From contig JACPPF010000178.1 in NCBI GenBank assembly GCA_016191165.1, positions 1 through 64,000 of the forward strand: 64,000 nt of DNA, given 5' to 3'. Below are positions 15,991-25,293 of the stretch, piece by piece (the stretch's first letter is position 1; each line of letters begins with the position of its first letter). A program made the position numbers and the translations under genes. Origin of the DNA: Planctomycetota bacterium (GTDB lineage: Bacteria; Planctomycetota; Planctomycetia; Gemmatales; Gemmataceae). Below the pieces are notes generated by a model that saw only the letters and a list, made by a program, of their open reading frames with translations, did no database searches and was not told the origin of the DNA.

Positions 15991-18900
15991 TCAGCCGGGC
16001 CCCGCCGCGTTCAGGAGGGTGGCGGTCTGCTTGCGCCACTCCCTGAACTCCTGGGTCTTCTGCCATTTTTCGTAGGCCGCGCCGGGTCCGATGAATTCGA
16101 CCTGGGCGCCGAGGTCCCTGCCGCCTTTGCCGGTTCCCTTGCCTGCGCTGTCCTTGGCGAGGCGAAAGTCGGCGAGCTGAAGCGTCGGCGGGTCGATCTT
16201 GCCGAGGTGAACACGGTTGCCGTTCTCGAAGATTGCCGCTGCGACACGCGATTTGCTGTCCGTGATCTTCCAGAACTCGTGCCACTTCGCCATGTTCGGA
16301 AGGGGGGCGCGAGCAGGTTGCCAGTTGCTGCCGTCGAAGCAGGACAGCATCCCGAACCCGCCCGGGAGATTGTACAGGTTCTCCTTTTCGGACCAACGAA
16401 AAGCTCGCCGCATGAGCCCGAGGGCGTCGCTGTCGGACATGTCCCGGAACATCAAGTTGATGCCCAGCAACCCGACGCCCTTCGGCGAGGAAACGTAGCA
16501 ATAATTCCGGGACGTTTCGAATACGATCAGGGGCTCCTTCAACTCGTCATCCACGGGATTTTCCCGGCAATTCATGCGAAACACGCAGACGTGAGCGCGT
16601 GCGACGAACGTGGAATCGGCCAGTCGCAACGTCCGGCGTGCGATCTTGGTGAACCCGAGGCCGTCGTTTGCCAGGAGGATGTTGGCGTAATTGGTGGCAT
16701 GGAGAACCGAGTTTTTTACGTTGTGGAAACCCTCCTGGTCCAGGGCGGACTGAAAGTTGGCGAAACTGACGATCAGACAATTAGCAACGTCAACCTTGTT
16801 CGCGAAGATCGCGACCCCCGCGTCGGCACAGGCATGGAGGAGCCGGCAATTGGCCAGGCGCAGATGTCCCTGACAAGACACGATCGTGCCCCCATGCTTC
16901 GGATCGGTGGTCTCAAGATTCAATCCCTCCAGGGACAGGTTGGCCTGCGCTCGCACGTACACGTGGTTCGCGTCGGCGTTCTTGAACCGGATCGCTGGGC
17001 TGCAACCTGGGCCAGCGCGCAGATTCAGCGATTTGTCCGCCAGATCGAGTGGACCGGACTCAAACGGCCCGTCGCCGCGGATTTCGATGGTGTCGCCGGA
17101 CTGGGCTGCGGTGACGGCGGCGGCGAGCGTGGCGTGCTGTGACTCGGCTCGCGGGGCTTTCGCCAGCACGAGGAAGGGTTGCGTGTTGGCGGCGGCTTTC
17201 GCCATCAACTGCTCCGTCTTCTTGAGCCACTCCTGATACGCCGGCGTCTTTCTCCAGCGTTCATACGCTTCGCCGGGGCCGACCAAATCGACCTCCGCGC
17301 CGAGGTCCTTCCCGCTTTTGCCGGCGCCCTTGCCGGGGCTGCCCTTGGCGAGGCGGAAGTCGGCGGGCGTAAGCTTGTCAAGGTCAGACGATTCGGCCAC
17401 TTTGACCAGGTTACCCCCCTCGAACACGGGATTCGCGAGGATTCCCGCCGGTTCCTTTATTCCGAAAATTGTGCGCCACTCATCATACGTCACAGCCAGC
17501 TGTGGATACGTCGCGCCAGGCTGTACAAAGGCTTGCATGAACAAGCGATTCTTGGAATGAAGAATGGACTGTTCGCTCCAGCGCAGGTACTTCTTGATCA
17601 AGACTTGGGCGAGCGCATTCTGATACGGGACGCCTTTCGCTGAATCCCAACCGATGCGGGCCAATTCATGATCTAGCGCGAACACCGAATCGGTGCAAGA
17701 AATGCCGTGGTTGCCAAGGGCAGGCCTTTTGCTCGTCGCCAGAGCTTGTAGATTCGAGAAAGTGAACAGCAGATGATACCCGAGCAAAGTGCAGGATGAG
17801 ATGTTAAGAGACGTGTTTTCCGCATCATCGATAATGCCAAAAAAACATACATCCCGCTTTGCCGCGAGAATCGAATTCCTGACCGTGACGTTCACGGTTC
17901 GGTTGGAGTACTGGTGAATGGCGGCATGGCGCCGGCTGACGAGTTGGGTGTTGATGATTTGCGCCTCATCCGATCCACGCACGGCGATGACCCCGGTTCC
18001 GCTTTCGTCAATCAAACGGCAATTGGCCAAAAAGAACGGAGCGCGTGCTTCGAGCACGAAGCCTGGCCCAGCGGCCGTGCGGCGAAGCTCAAGGCCCTCC
18101 AGCGCGACGACGCCCGTCGCAAAAATCATGTTCTGATTCTTGTCCGGATTTGCAGCGCTTAACGTGATCAAGGGACGAAGGCCGGACGCCGCCCGGATGA
18201 CCAGCGGCTTGTCAATCAAAAGCGGCTGCGTCACAAACGGCCCGTTTCGCTGAATCTGGATCGTGTCGCCGGACTGGGCGGCTTTGACGGCGGCGGCGAG
18301 CGTCGCATGCTGCGACTCCGTTCGCGGGCCCTTCGCCAGCACGACGAAGGGTTTCGTCTCGGCGGCCGGCGTCGGCGCCAACTCCTTGATCTCGATCTTG
18401 CGGAAGTGGACTACCGTATCGGGCGCGTTGGCGCCGAGCACCTGTAGGGCTAAATGTCCCTTGCGGTGCGCGGCGTCCAGGTCCACATGGTCGTTGATTA
18501 CTTTCCCACCGACGAGAGTCGTGATTCGATTGCCACGGGCGACGAGTTCAAATTCGGTCCAGGTGTCGGGGTTGACTTTCTGGCGTTGTGCGGCGAGAAG
18601 CCTGCCATCGGGGCGCAATGTGTCGTAAAGCACACCAGTGTAGTTCGGCGAAAGATTGGCTTCATAACCTATCGGCAAGCCTTTTGCGATGGGGTTAGCA
18701 CGACAGCGAAAAAAGATCCCGCTGTCGGCCTTTTCGCTGATCTTGAACGTAGTACGAAGGTGGAAATCCTCGACTTCGCCGCGGTCGGAGTACAAATGGC
18801 TCGTTTGGGGTCCGCGGCCAACCAGCAAGCCATCCTTTACAGTCCAGTTCTTCATTTGCTCGGGCGGTGCCTTCCATCCCTTGAAGTCCTTGCCGTTGAA

Positions 18901-21741
18901 GAGCTTCACCCAGCCGGGCTCCTCGGGCGGCAGCTCCTTGATCTCGATGTTCTTGAATTGCGCATTCCCTGCACCATTGCTCACATCCAGCAGGAGATGC
19001 CCTGCTTTCTGAGCGAGTTCTGGAGCCACGTTGACGGATCTGCTTAACCCGTTAACGATGACGTAAATGCGGTTGCCGCTGGCCTCTATTTCCAGCTTGA
19101 ACCAACTTTGATGATCCAACGCAACTTTCTGCGAGTTGATTTCCTTCCCATCGCAAAACAGCTTGATGGTTAGCTCTTTTTCCTGGCTGATGAACTCGGC
19201 AAGGTAACCCTTCGGCTTTGCCGGGTCCGCGTCGTGTCGAAAATGGACCCGGAGATTGCCGTTCAACTTAATGTCCGCACGAAGCCTGAAATCCCGATAA
19301 TCGCCACGCTGGCTCCGCAATGCTGTTTTGGACGACGAAGCGCCGACCAACATCTCATTGCCGACGATCCAAGCTTTCGGGTCGTACGGATTCATTTTCC
19401 AACCGGTCAGGTCCTTGCCGTTGAAGAGCTTCACCCAGCCGGGCTCCGTCGGCGCCAGCTCCTTGATCTCGAGCTTCTTGAACGCGAACCCTCCTTGATC
19501 TGGCGAGGAGACCTGCAGAGCGATCCGGCCCTTGCGGTAGGTCGCCTTGTCATCGGTGTATTCGATCTGGGTTTTGCCCTCGAACTTGATCTCGATGCGG
19601 TTGCCGCGGGCGATGATTTCCACGGGCCGATAGTCGCCGCCGGGCGGGGCTCGGTAGGTTGGATTGGCGAGGAGGCTGGGCTTCGGGTTGTCGGCGGTCG
19701 TGAGCATGAGGGCGTACGGGTTGAACTTCCCGCGTGTGCCGGTATCCACCTGGTAGCCGGCGGGCAAGCCGTTCTTCAGAAGCTCCTTGCCGCAGCGGAA
19801 GAAGATGGCGCTGTCGACGCCGGCGCCGCACATGAACTCGGCCTTGAGGTGGAAGTCGGCGTAGTCGTCGCGCTCGGTGAAGACGTAGGTCTGCCCCGGT
19901 CCCGACCCGCGGAGCAGCCCGATTTTCTTGTCGATTTGCCAGGCGCCAAGGATGAGGCCGTGGGACTCTTTGCCGTTGAAGAGTTGCACCCAGCCGGACT
20001 TAGAGGGCGTCGTCGGCGGTTTCAGTCCGCCCGCACCTGGCCTGATTTGGCGAAGCGTGGCCAGCACGCAACCGCGTGAAGTGAACGTCATGGGCCGTTC
20101 CGTGTTCGCAGCCGCTGTCCAGCAAATGCGAATCGTATCGCCATCGACCAATTGATAGATTCCGTGCGACGCGACTTCCTTGCCATTGACATCAGTCAGA
20201 ATCGTGTCGATCGTCTTGGGACTCCGACTCGGGTCCAGGTGAAACGTGCCGCGGGCCAATTCTTTACCCTCGCGAAGCAACACGACGGCCGCGCCGTTGA
20301 TGACGACAATGTCGCCGACCTTTCGTTCCGGCACCTGAGGCTCGCCATCGAGTTCCGAGGCGATCACTTGCCAGGTTCCGTCGAGCTCGCTCAGGTCGGC
20401 CACGCTGCGGGGATCGCGGAAGAACCGAGTCAGCCCGGTCATCTCGGTAACCAAAACGCCCGCGCCCAGGGTCAGGACGATCAGCGCCACCGCCAAACCC
20501 CGACGCCATCCTGACGAGCCGGGCGCGGGAGCGACCGGAGTCGGCGCGAGGGCCACCGGCGCTTCACTCCGGTCGCTTGCGCTCGCGGCTGGTTGAATTG
20601 CGCGCCCCGCCTGTACATCCGCCAGCCGTTGCCCCAGCAACTCCGCCACTTCCTTCGCCGTCTGAAAGCGATCCGCCGGCGTCTTCGCGTGCAGCTTGGC
20701 GATGATGTCGCACAGCCAGTCGGGAATCTCGTTGTTGACCTCGCGAATCGGCCGCGGCGCCGCATCGATGACGCGCTTCAGCACGGCATGCGTTCCCGAG
20801 GCGCGAAACGGCGGATGGCCGGTGCACATCGCGTACAGCACGGTGCCGAGGCTGAAGAGGTCCGAGCGATGATCGATCGCCAGGCCTTCCGCCTGCTCCG
20901 GCGACATGTACATCGGCGTGCCCGCTACAGTTCCCGATTGCGTGATACTCGCGTCGTCGACGGCGCGGGCCAGACCGAAGTCGGTGATCTTGACGCGCTC
21001 GACGCCGTTCTCCAGGAGGATGTTCGCCGGCTTGATGTCGCGATGCACCAGGCCCTGCTTGTGGGCGGCGGCGAGGCCTTCCGCGATTTGCATGCCGATG
21101 CGCAGGATTTCCTTCAGCGACAGCGGGCCCTGCTTGTCGAGCTTGTCTTGCAGCGAGATGCCGTCGATCAATTCCATCACGAGGTAGGGCGGCTGCGCTT
21201 CGTCCTGGACGCTGTAGATGGCGACGACATGTTCATTCTTCACGGCGGCGGCGGTCCGGGCCTCGCGAATGAAGCGACTCCGCGCCGAACCGACGGCAGC
21301 ATAAGCGGGTGACAGAACCTTGATGGCGACGACGCGATGCAATTTCTCGTCGAACGCCTTGAGCACGGTGCCGAAGCCGCCTTTGCCGACCACTTGAAGA
21401 ATGTGGTAATGCTCCAGTCGGCCGAGCGCATCGGGTCGGGTGGACGGGACCAGAAACGCGAGGTCTTCGGAACACGATGAAGTCAAGTCAGCTTGGGTCT
21501 TGGGGCCATTGGTCGGACCGGCGGCCCCTGGTTCCAGTGCCTGGGTGGCCTCACTTGGCCTGCCGCCGGTGGATGGCAGGATCGGTTCCTGCAAGAAACT
21601 GCCGGGATCGTCGTGCGACCTCAATAGGCGTTCAACCCGCCGGCGCAGCTCCGTATCACCGGCGCACGCGCTTTCGAGGAATGCCAATCGCTCGCTCGCG
21701 GGTTTCTCGAGGGCGAGGTTGAATAGTGTTTCTTCGTTCAT
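15991..21741 (-). CDS. Giant receptor-type Ser/Thr kinase with DUF1080 and beta-helix ectodomain
   Basis: A 1916-residue protein. The kinase domain is at about 112-375: glycine loop GKGGFGTV, Lys141 in VAIKV, HRDIKPANI (catalytic Asp235), DFG 254-256, GTPMYMSPEQAEG. A membrane segment lies near 414-432. The outer part holds a TIGR03067 domain (450-565), three DUF1080/concanavalin-like domains (about 583-763, 767-940, 942-1125; each begins GWV(K/Q)LFNGK), and two tandem beta-helix units (about 1130-1510 and 1525-1915). The two units are clear duplicates: each starts ESQHATLAAAV-AAQSGDTI and ends with FRLAK-S-GKG-GK and a Y-x-W-x-K-T tail. It probably senses a polysaccharide outside the cytoplasm. 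The N-terminus starts MNEETLFNLALEKPASER, typical of planctomycete kinases, which fixes ATG 21741. Confidence 0.9.
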   Translation of the reverse strand: MNEETLFNLALEKPASERLAFLESACAGDTELRRRVERLLRSHDDPGSFLQEPILPSTGGRPSEATQALEPGAAGPTNGPKTQADLTSSCSEDLAFLVPSTRPDALGRLEHYHILQVVGKGGFGTVLKAFDEKLHRVVAIKVLSPAYAAVGSARSRFIREARTAAAVKNEHVVAIYSVQDEAQPPYLVMELIDGISLQDKLDKQGPLSLKEILRIGMQIAEGLAAAHKQGLVHRDIKPANILLENGVERVKITDFGLARAVDDASITQSGTVAGTPMYMSPEQAEGLAIDHRSDLFSLGTVLYAMCTGHPPFRASGTHAVLKRVIDAAPRPIREVNNEIPDWLCDIIAKLHAKTPADRFQTAKEVAELLGQRLADVQAGRAIQPAASASDRSEAPVALAPTPVAPAPGSSGWRRGLAVALIVLTLGAGVLVTEMTGLTRFFRDPRSVADLSELDGTWQVIASELDGEPQVPERKVGDIVVINGAAVVLLREGKELARGTFHLDPSRSPKTIDTILTDVNGKEVASHGIYQLVDGDTIRICWTAAANTERPMTFTSRGCVLATLRQIRPGAGGLKPPTTPSKSGWVQLFNGKESHGLILGAWQIDKKIGLLRGSGPGQTYVFTERDDYADFHLKAEFMCGAGVDSAIFFRCGKELLKNGLPAGYQVDTGTRGKFNPYALMLTTADNPKPSLLANPTYRAPPGGDYRPVEIIARGNRIEIKFEGKTQIEYTDDKATYRKGRIALQVSSPDQGGFAFKKLEIKELAPTEPGWVKLFNGKDLTGWKMNPYDPKAWIVGNEMLVGASSSKTALRSQRGDYRDFRLRADIKLNGNLRVHFRHDADPAKPKGYLAEFISQEKELTIKLFCDGKEINSQKVALDHQSWFKLEIEASGNRIYVIVNGLSRSVNVAPELAQKAGHLLLDVSNGAGNAQFKNIEIKELPPEEPGWVKLFNGKDFKGWKAPPEQMKNWTVKDGLLVGRGPQTSHLYSDRGEVEDFHLRTTFKISEKADSGIFFRCRANPIAKGLPIGYEANLSPNYTGVLYDTLRPDGRLLAAQRQKVNPDTWTEFELVARGNRITTLVGGKVINDHVDLDAAHRKGHLALQVLGANAPDTVVHFRKIEIKELAPTPAAETKPFVVLAKGPRTESQHATLAAAVKAAQSGDTIQIQRNGPFVTQPLLIDKPLVIRAASGLRPLITLSAANPDKNQNMIFATGVVALEGLELRRTAAGPGFVLEARAPFFLANCRLIDESGTGVIAVRGSDEAQIINTQLVSRRHAAIHQYSNRTVNVTVRNSILAAKRDVCFFGIIDDAENTSLNISSCTLLGYHLLFTFSNLQALATSKRPALGNHGISCTDSVFALDHELARIGWDSAKGVPYQNALAQVLIKKYLRWSEQSILHSKNRLFMQAFVQPGATYPQLAVTYDEWRTIFGIKEPAGILANPVFEGGNLVKVAESSDLDKLTPADFRLAKGSPGKGAGKSGKDLGAEVDLVGPGEAYERWRKTPAYQEWLKKTEQLMAKAAANTQPFLVLAKAPRAESQHATLAAAVTAAQSGDTIEIRGDGPFESGPLDLADKSLNLRAGPGCSPAIRFKNADANHVYVRAQANLSLEGLNLETTDPKHGGTIVSCQGHLRLANCRLLHACADAGVAIFANKVDVANCLIVSFANFQSALDQEGFHNVKNSVLHATNYANILLANDGLGFTKIARRTLRLADSTFVARAHVCVFRMNCRENPVDDELKEPLIVFETSRNYCYVSSPKGVGLLGINLMFRDMSDSDALGLMRRAFRWSEKENLYNLPGGFGMLSCFDGSNWQPARAPLPNMAKWHEFWKITDSKSRVAAAIFENGNRVHLGKIDPPTLQLADFRLAKDSAGKGTGKGGRDLGAQVEFIGPGAAYEKWQKTQEFREWRKQTATLLNAAGPG

Positions 21742-21819
21742 GCTGCACCCGAACCGGCCTTTGACATCTCTAAAGTTCAATGCGGAAAAAGGGCTGACGA
21801 AGCATCACTAATTCTTGAA

Positions 21820-21853
21820 AAGCCCAGGGATGAGGTACCCCGAATCCCTGGGA
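21820..21853. repeat. REP-like palindrome, copy 2 (variant loop)
   Basis: AAG, then CCCAGGGA (21823-21830) paired with TCCCTGGG (21845-21852). The loop begins TGAG but then differs from the family (TGAGGTACCCCGAA). It lies between the sigma factor and the kinase. Confidence 0.7.
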
Positions 21854-22405
21854 TCAATCGCCGCGCACTTCGGAATGCAGCCAGGCGCGGGCGAAAGCCC
21901 AGTACCGATCGGCGGTAGCGGGCGAGATGCCCAGGACCTTCGCAGCGTCGTCGCCGGTGAGTCCGGCGAAATAGCGCAACTCCACGAGTCTCGCCTTGAC
22001 CGGATCCTGTGCCGCCAGTTTGCTCAATGCTTCATCGAGTGAAAGCAACTCCTGACACTTCTCAGGCGCAACCATGTCTTCCAACGGCTCGCGGATGCGG
22101 TCGCCGCCATGTTTGACGGCGCTCTTGCGGCGTGCAACATCGATGAGAATCCGACGCATCGCCTCGGCCGCGGCAGCGAAGAAGTGGGCGCGATTCTGCC
22201 AGCGTGGCTCGGCGTCGTCGCCGAGAAGCCGCAGGTACGCCTCATGCACAAGGGCCGTCGGTTGCAGGGTTTGTCCCGGCTGCTCGTTGGCCAACCGGGA
22301 TTTGGCGAGCTTGCGCAATTCCTCGTAAACCAGGGGTAACAGCTGGGCCGCGGCGTTCGCGTCGCCCTGATCGATGGCCTTCAGCACCTGGGTGATTTCG
22401 GTCAT
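21854..22405 (-). CDS. ECF-type sigma factor (planctomycete TIGR02999-like)
   Basis: A 183-residue sigma-70 family protein. Region 2 is at about 15-95 (LLPLVYEELRKLAKSRL, PTALVHEAYLRLL, RAHFFAAAAEAMRRILIDVARR). Region 4 is at about 120-180 (VELRYFAGLTGDDAAKVLGISPATADRYWAFARAWL), the HTH that reads the -35 box. The phrase HEAYLRL and the DVARRKSA joint are typical of the Rhodopirellula-type ECF group encoded next to large Ser/Thr kinases. No anti-sigma is present. The kinase gene starts 112 bases downstream on the same strand, so phosphorylation by it may control activity. Confidence 0.92.
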   Translation of the reverse strand: MTEITQVLKAIDQGDANAAAQLLPLVYEELRKLAKSRLANEQPGQTLQPTALVHEAYLRLLGDDAEPRWQNRAHFFAAAAEAMRRILIDVARRKSAVKHGGDRIREPLEDMVAPEKCQELLSLDEALSKLAAQDPVKARLVELRYFAGLTGDDAAKVLGISPATADRYWAFARAWLHSEVRGD

Positions 22406-22453
22406 GAGCTGTCAAAGTAACGCGTCAGCCAGTTTGCGCTGGCCATTGGCCAT

Positions 22454-23836
22454 TTACCCAAGCAAATCGCGAATCGCGTCTCCCCGTGGCAGGATGGGGA
22501 TCGGTCGGCCGGTGCGGTCGTGGAGGTGGTCTGTCGGGTCGATGCCGAAGCGGCGGTAGATGGTTGCCAGGAGGCAGTTGCTGTCCATCGGTTTTTCGAC
22601 CGGGTGTTCGCCGCGTGAATTGGTGGCGCCGATCACCTGGCCCATGCGCAGCCCGCCACCAGACAGGAACACGCTCATCGCGCGCGGCCAATGGTCGCGG
22701 CCCGGTCGGCCGGTGGGGTCGGGGTTGTTCAACCTTGGCGTACGGCCAAACTCGCCGCAGAACAGGAAGAGCACGCGCTGATCGAGCCCGCGCGCGAACA
22801 GGTCTTCGATTAGCGCCGACATGGCGTGATCGAGCACCGGCAGTTTGATGCGCATGGCGTCGAAGATATGGGCGTTGACCGAGTGATCGTCCCAGTTGGA
22901 CGTCCGGCTGGTTGCCACGGGCAGCCGATAGGTCGCCTGGCATTGCACGAACCGAACGCCGGCCTCGACCAGACGGCGGCAGGTAAGCAGGCTCTTGCCC
23001 CAGTGGGTATTGCCGTAGCGCTGACGGATCAACGTCGGCTCGCGGGAGAGATCGAAGGCGTCGCGCGTGCGCCGGCTCGACAGGATTTCGACCGCCCGGC
23101 GATGATGGCGATCCCAGGTGTCGAGCGTGCCCGAGCGATCAACCGATCGGCGAAAGCCGTCGATCTGCCCAAGCAGGTCGGCGCGATGCCGCAATCGCAG
23201 AGTGGAATCGGCGGCAAGTCGCACGCCCTGGCTGGCATTCTCGACGGGGTAGATCGGGATCGGGTCGTAGGTGTTGTTGCCACTTGCGGAAATCGGGTTA
23301 TTGGCGTTGAGCATGAACGGCGCGTAGGCCTTGCCGAGGTAGGCGGGGCCGCCGCCGTAGAACTGGGTATTCCCGACGAACACGGGCAGGTCGTGGGGTT
23401 GCCGGCTTTCGAGATGGCGTGCGACGATGGAGCCGATTTCCGGGTTTTCGGAATTGGGCAGGTTGGCGGCGAGCGATGAATGGCCTGTCAAGAAGCGATG
23501 CGTGCCGCCGGAGTGTTCGCCGCGTTCGTGAAACAGATTGCGCAGCAGCGTGTATCGGTGGGCCATCCGCGCCAGGCGCGGGAAATGTTCGCAGATGTCG
23601 ATGCCCGGGACGTTGGTGCGCGTTGGGCGAAATTCGCCGCGAATTTCCGCAGGCGCCGCCGGCTTCAGGTCGAACGTTTCCAGATGGCTCGGGCCGCCGT
23701 TGGCCCAGAAGAGGATGACGGAGAAGTCGCGATCGGCCTGGCTTTGCGCGAGCAAGCGTGCGAGATTCGGGGCCGCTCCGGTGCAGAGCGCGCCCAAACT
23801 CAAACCGCCGATCTTGAGCCAGGTGCGACGATTCAT
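22454..23836 (-). CDS. DUF1501 secreted protein
   Basis: A 460-residue DUF1501 protein of the alkaline-phosphatase/sulfatase-like fold. The N-terminus NRRTWLKIGG is a twin-arginine export signal. Family marks are SVILFWANGGPSHLETFDLKP, RGEFRPTRTNVPGIDICEHFPRLAR, GEHSGGTHRFLTGH, WDDHSVN, and the C-terminal CGEFGRTPR and GRDHWP motifs with conserved His and Asp. In planctomycetes these genes usually follow a DUF1549/DUF1553 cytochrome-like gene; none is adjacent here. Function unproven. ATG 23836 was chosen because the Tat motif then begins at residue 2. Confidence 0.9.
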   Translation of the reverse strand: MNRRTWLKIGGLSLGALCTGAAPNLARLLAQSQADRDFSVILFWANGGPSHLETFDLKPAAPAEIRGEFRPTRTNVPGIDICEHFPRLARMAHRYTLLRNLFHERGEHSGGTHRFLTGHSSLAANLPNSENPEIGSIVARHLESRQPHDLPVFVGNTQFYGGGPAYLGKAYAPFMLNANNPISASGNNTYDPIPIYPVENASQGVRLAADSTLRLRHRADLLGQIDGFRRSVDRSGTLDTWDRHHRRAVEILSSRRTRDAFDLSREPTLIRQRYGNTHWGKSLLTCRRLVEAGVRFVQCQATYRLPVATSRTSNWDDHSVNAHIFDAMRIKLPVLDHAMSALIEDLFARGLDQRVLFLFCGEFGRTPRLNNPDPTGRPGRDHWPRAMSVFLSGGGLRMGQVIGATNSRGEHPVEKPMDSNCLLATIYRRFGIDPTDHLHDRTGRPIPILPRGDAIRDLLG

Positions 23837-23949
23837 GAAAATCGCTTTCTCAAACAGGTCAAGAACCTTTCCGCCACTATAAACACCCGTGGCGTCCAAT
23901 GCAAGGCGCGCGCCTTGTTTTTTACGGGTTCGCCGCTTGCGGCTTAGAA

Positions 23950-24032
23950 GCTGTTTCAGAACCCTTCAAACTAGCCCGAAGCGTAAGCGAGGGGCGTCCC
24001 TCGCTTACGCTTCGGGCTAGTATTGAAACAGC
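23950..24032. repeat. Nested perfect inverted repeat (83 bp)
   Basis: The inner 23-bp arms (23971-23993 and 23998-24020) begin CTAGCCCGAAGCG and are perfectly complementary with a four-base loop. Outside them GCTGTTTCA (23950-23958) pairs with TGAAACAGC (24024-24032). It lies between divergent genes. The perfection suggests a recent or maintained mobile palindrome. Confidence 0.85.
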
Positions 24033-24089
24033 ATTTTTGGCGTTTGCCCAGCGCCGCGCGAAACCGCAAGCGCCATGGAGAGTTCAATC

Positions 24090-25181
24090 GTGCGAACCGC
24101 CCTGGTTGGTTGCGGAAAGGTCGGTCAGATCCACGCCGCCGCGTTGCGCAAATTGCCCGAGTCCGATTTCGTCGCCGTTTGCGATCAGGACATGAAGCGC
24201 GCGACGGCGTTCGCCGAGCGTTTTGGCGTCCAGCCATTTGCTAATTTAACCGACCTTCTGCGCGACGCGAAACCGCAAGCGATCCTGGTTTGCACACCGC
24301 ATCCGCTGCACGCCGCGCCGGTGATCGAGGCGGCCCGCGCGGGTGTGTCCGCGCTGGTGGAAAAGCCGCTCGCTGCAAGTCTGACCGATTGCGACGCCAT
24401 GCTTGCCGCGGCGCGTCAGTTCGGCACGAAGCTCGGCGTCATCAGCCAGCGCCGCTTCTACGAGGCGGTTCGCCGCGTGAAGGACGCCATCGACGCCGGC
24501 AAGATCGGCAAGCCAATCCTGGGTGTTTTCGCCATGTTCAGCTGGCGTGATCAGGCGTATTACCTGTCCGATCCGTGGCGCGGCAAATGGGACACCGAGG
24601 GCGGCGGGGTCCTCGTCAATCAATCGCCACACCAACTTGACCTTCTCCACTGGTTCCTGGGCGAAATCGACGAAATCAGCGGCTACTGGGCGAATCTCAA
24701 TCATCCGTACATCGAGGTCGAGGACACCGCGCTGGCGATGATTCGCTTCAAATCCGGCGCCCTGGGTTCCATTGTCACCAGCCTGTCGCAACGCCCGGGC
24801 ATCCATGCCAAGGTTCACGTTCACGGCTCCAACGGGGCGTCAGTCGGCGTGGAGACCGATCGCGGAGCGACCTTCGTCGCCGGCGTTTCCGAGATTGCCG
24901 ACCCGCCGCTCAATGATCTCTGGACCATCCCGGGCGAGGAAGAAAAGCTGGCGGCGTTCCAGGCCGACGATCGCGCCCGCTTCGCCCAGGTCAAAGCAAC
25001 GACGCATTACCACGCCTTGCAGATCCAGGATTTCTTGCAAGCCGTGCGCGACAATCGCCGGCCCGCGGTCAGCGGCGACGATGGTCGCGTCGTGGTCGAG
25101 ATGTTCACGGCCATCTACCGCTCGAACCGCGAGCGCCGGCCGATCCGGTTTCCGGTGGAAGCCCCATCAACGGAACACTAA
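24090..25181 (+). CDS. Gfo/Idh/MocA family NAD(P)-dependent oxidoreductase
   Basis: A 363-residue two-domain dehydrogenase. The Rossmann part starts TALVGCGKVGQIHAAAL and reaches the diagnostic VEKPLA. The C-terminal beta-sheet domain contains GGGVLVNQSPHQLDLLHWFLG, where Lys of EKP and the His-x(2)-Asp pair are the usual catalytic residues. Likely oxidises a sugar or inositol derivative; the substrate cannot be told. ATG 24075 is in frame but has no ribosome site, whereas GTG 24090 has GGAGAG seven bases ahead, so I prefer GTG. The stop codon lies inside a repeat that starts at 25175. Confidence 0.88.
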   Translation: MRTALVGCGKVGQIHAAALRKLPESDFVAVCDQDMKRATAFAERFGVQPFANLTDLLRDAKPQAILVCTPHPLHAAPVIEAARAGVSALVEKPLAASLTDCDAMLAAARQFGTKLGVISQRRFYEAVRRVKDAIDAGKIGKPILGVFAMFSWRDQAYYLSDPWRGKWDTEGGGVLVNQSPHQLDLLHWFLGEIDEISGYWANLNHPYIEVEDTALAMIRFKSGALGSIVTSLSQRPGIHAKVHVHGSNGASVGVETDRGATFVAGVSEIADPPLNDLWTIPGEEEKLAAFQADDRARFAQVKATTHYHALQIQDFLQAVRDNRRPAVSGDDGRVVVEMFTAIYRSNRERRPIRFPVEAPSTEH

Positions 25182-25252
25182 TCTTCACTAATCGGCGCTA
25201 AAGAGCGATTTAGGTGTTTATAATTAGTGACGATCAGCGCGGATTAGTGTTG
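25175..25252. repeat. CACTAATC-type inverted repeat overlapping a stop codon
   Basis: CACTAATCGGCGCT (25186-25199) pairs with AGCGCGGATTAGTG (25236-25249) with one mismatch. Further ACTAATC/ATTAGTG half-sites lie at 25177 and 25223. The TAA of the oxidoreductase gene is part of the left end. Confidence 0.75.
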
Positions 25253-25293
25253 TCAAGATTCTCGTAGCAACGATTCCACCTTGGGAGGAAATC

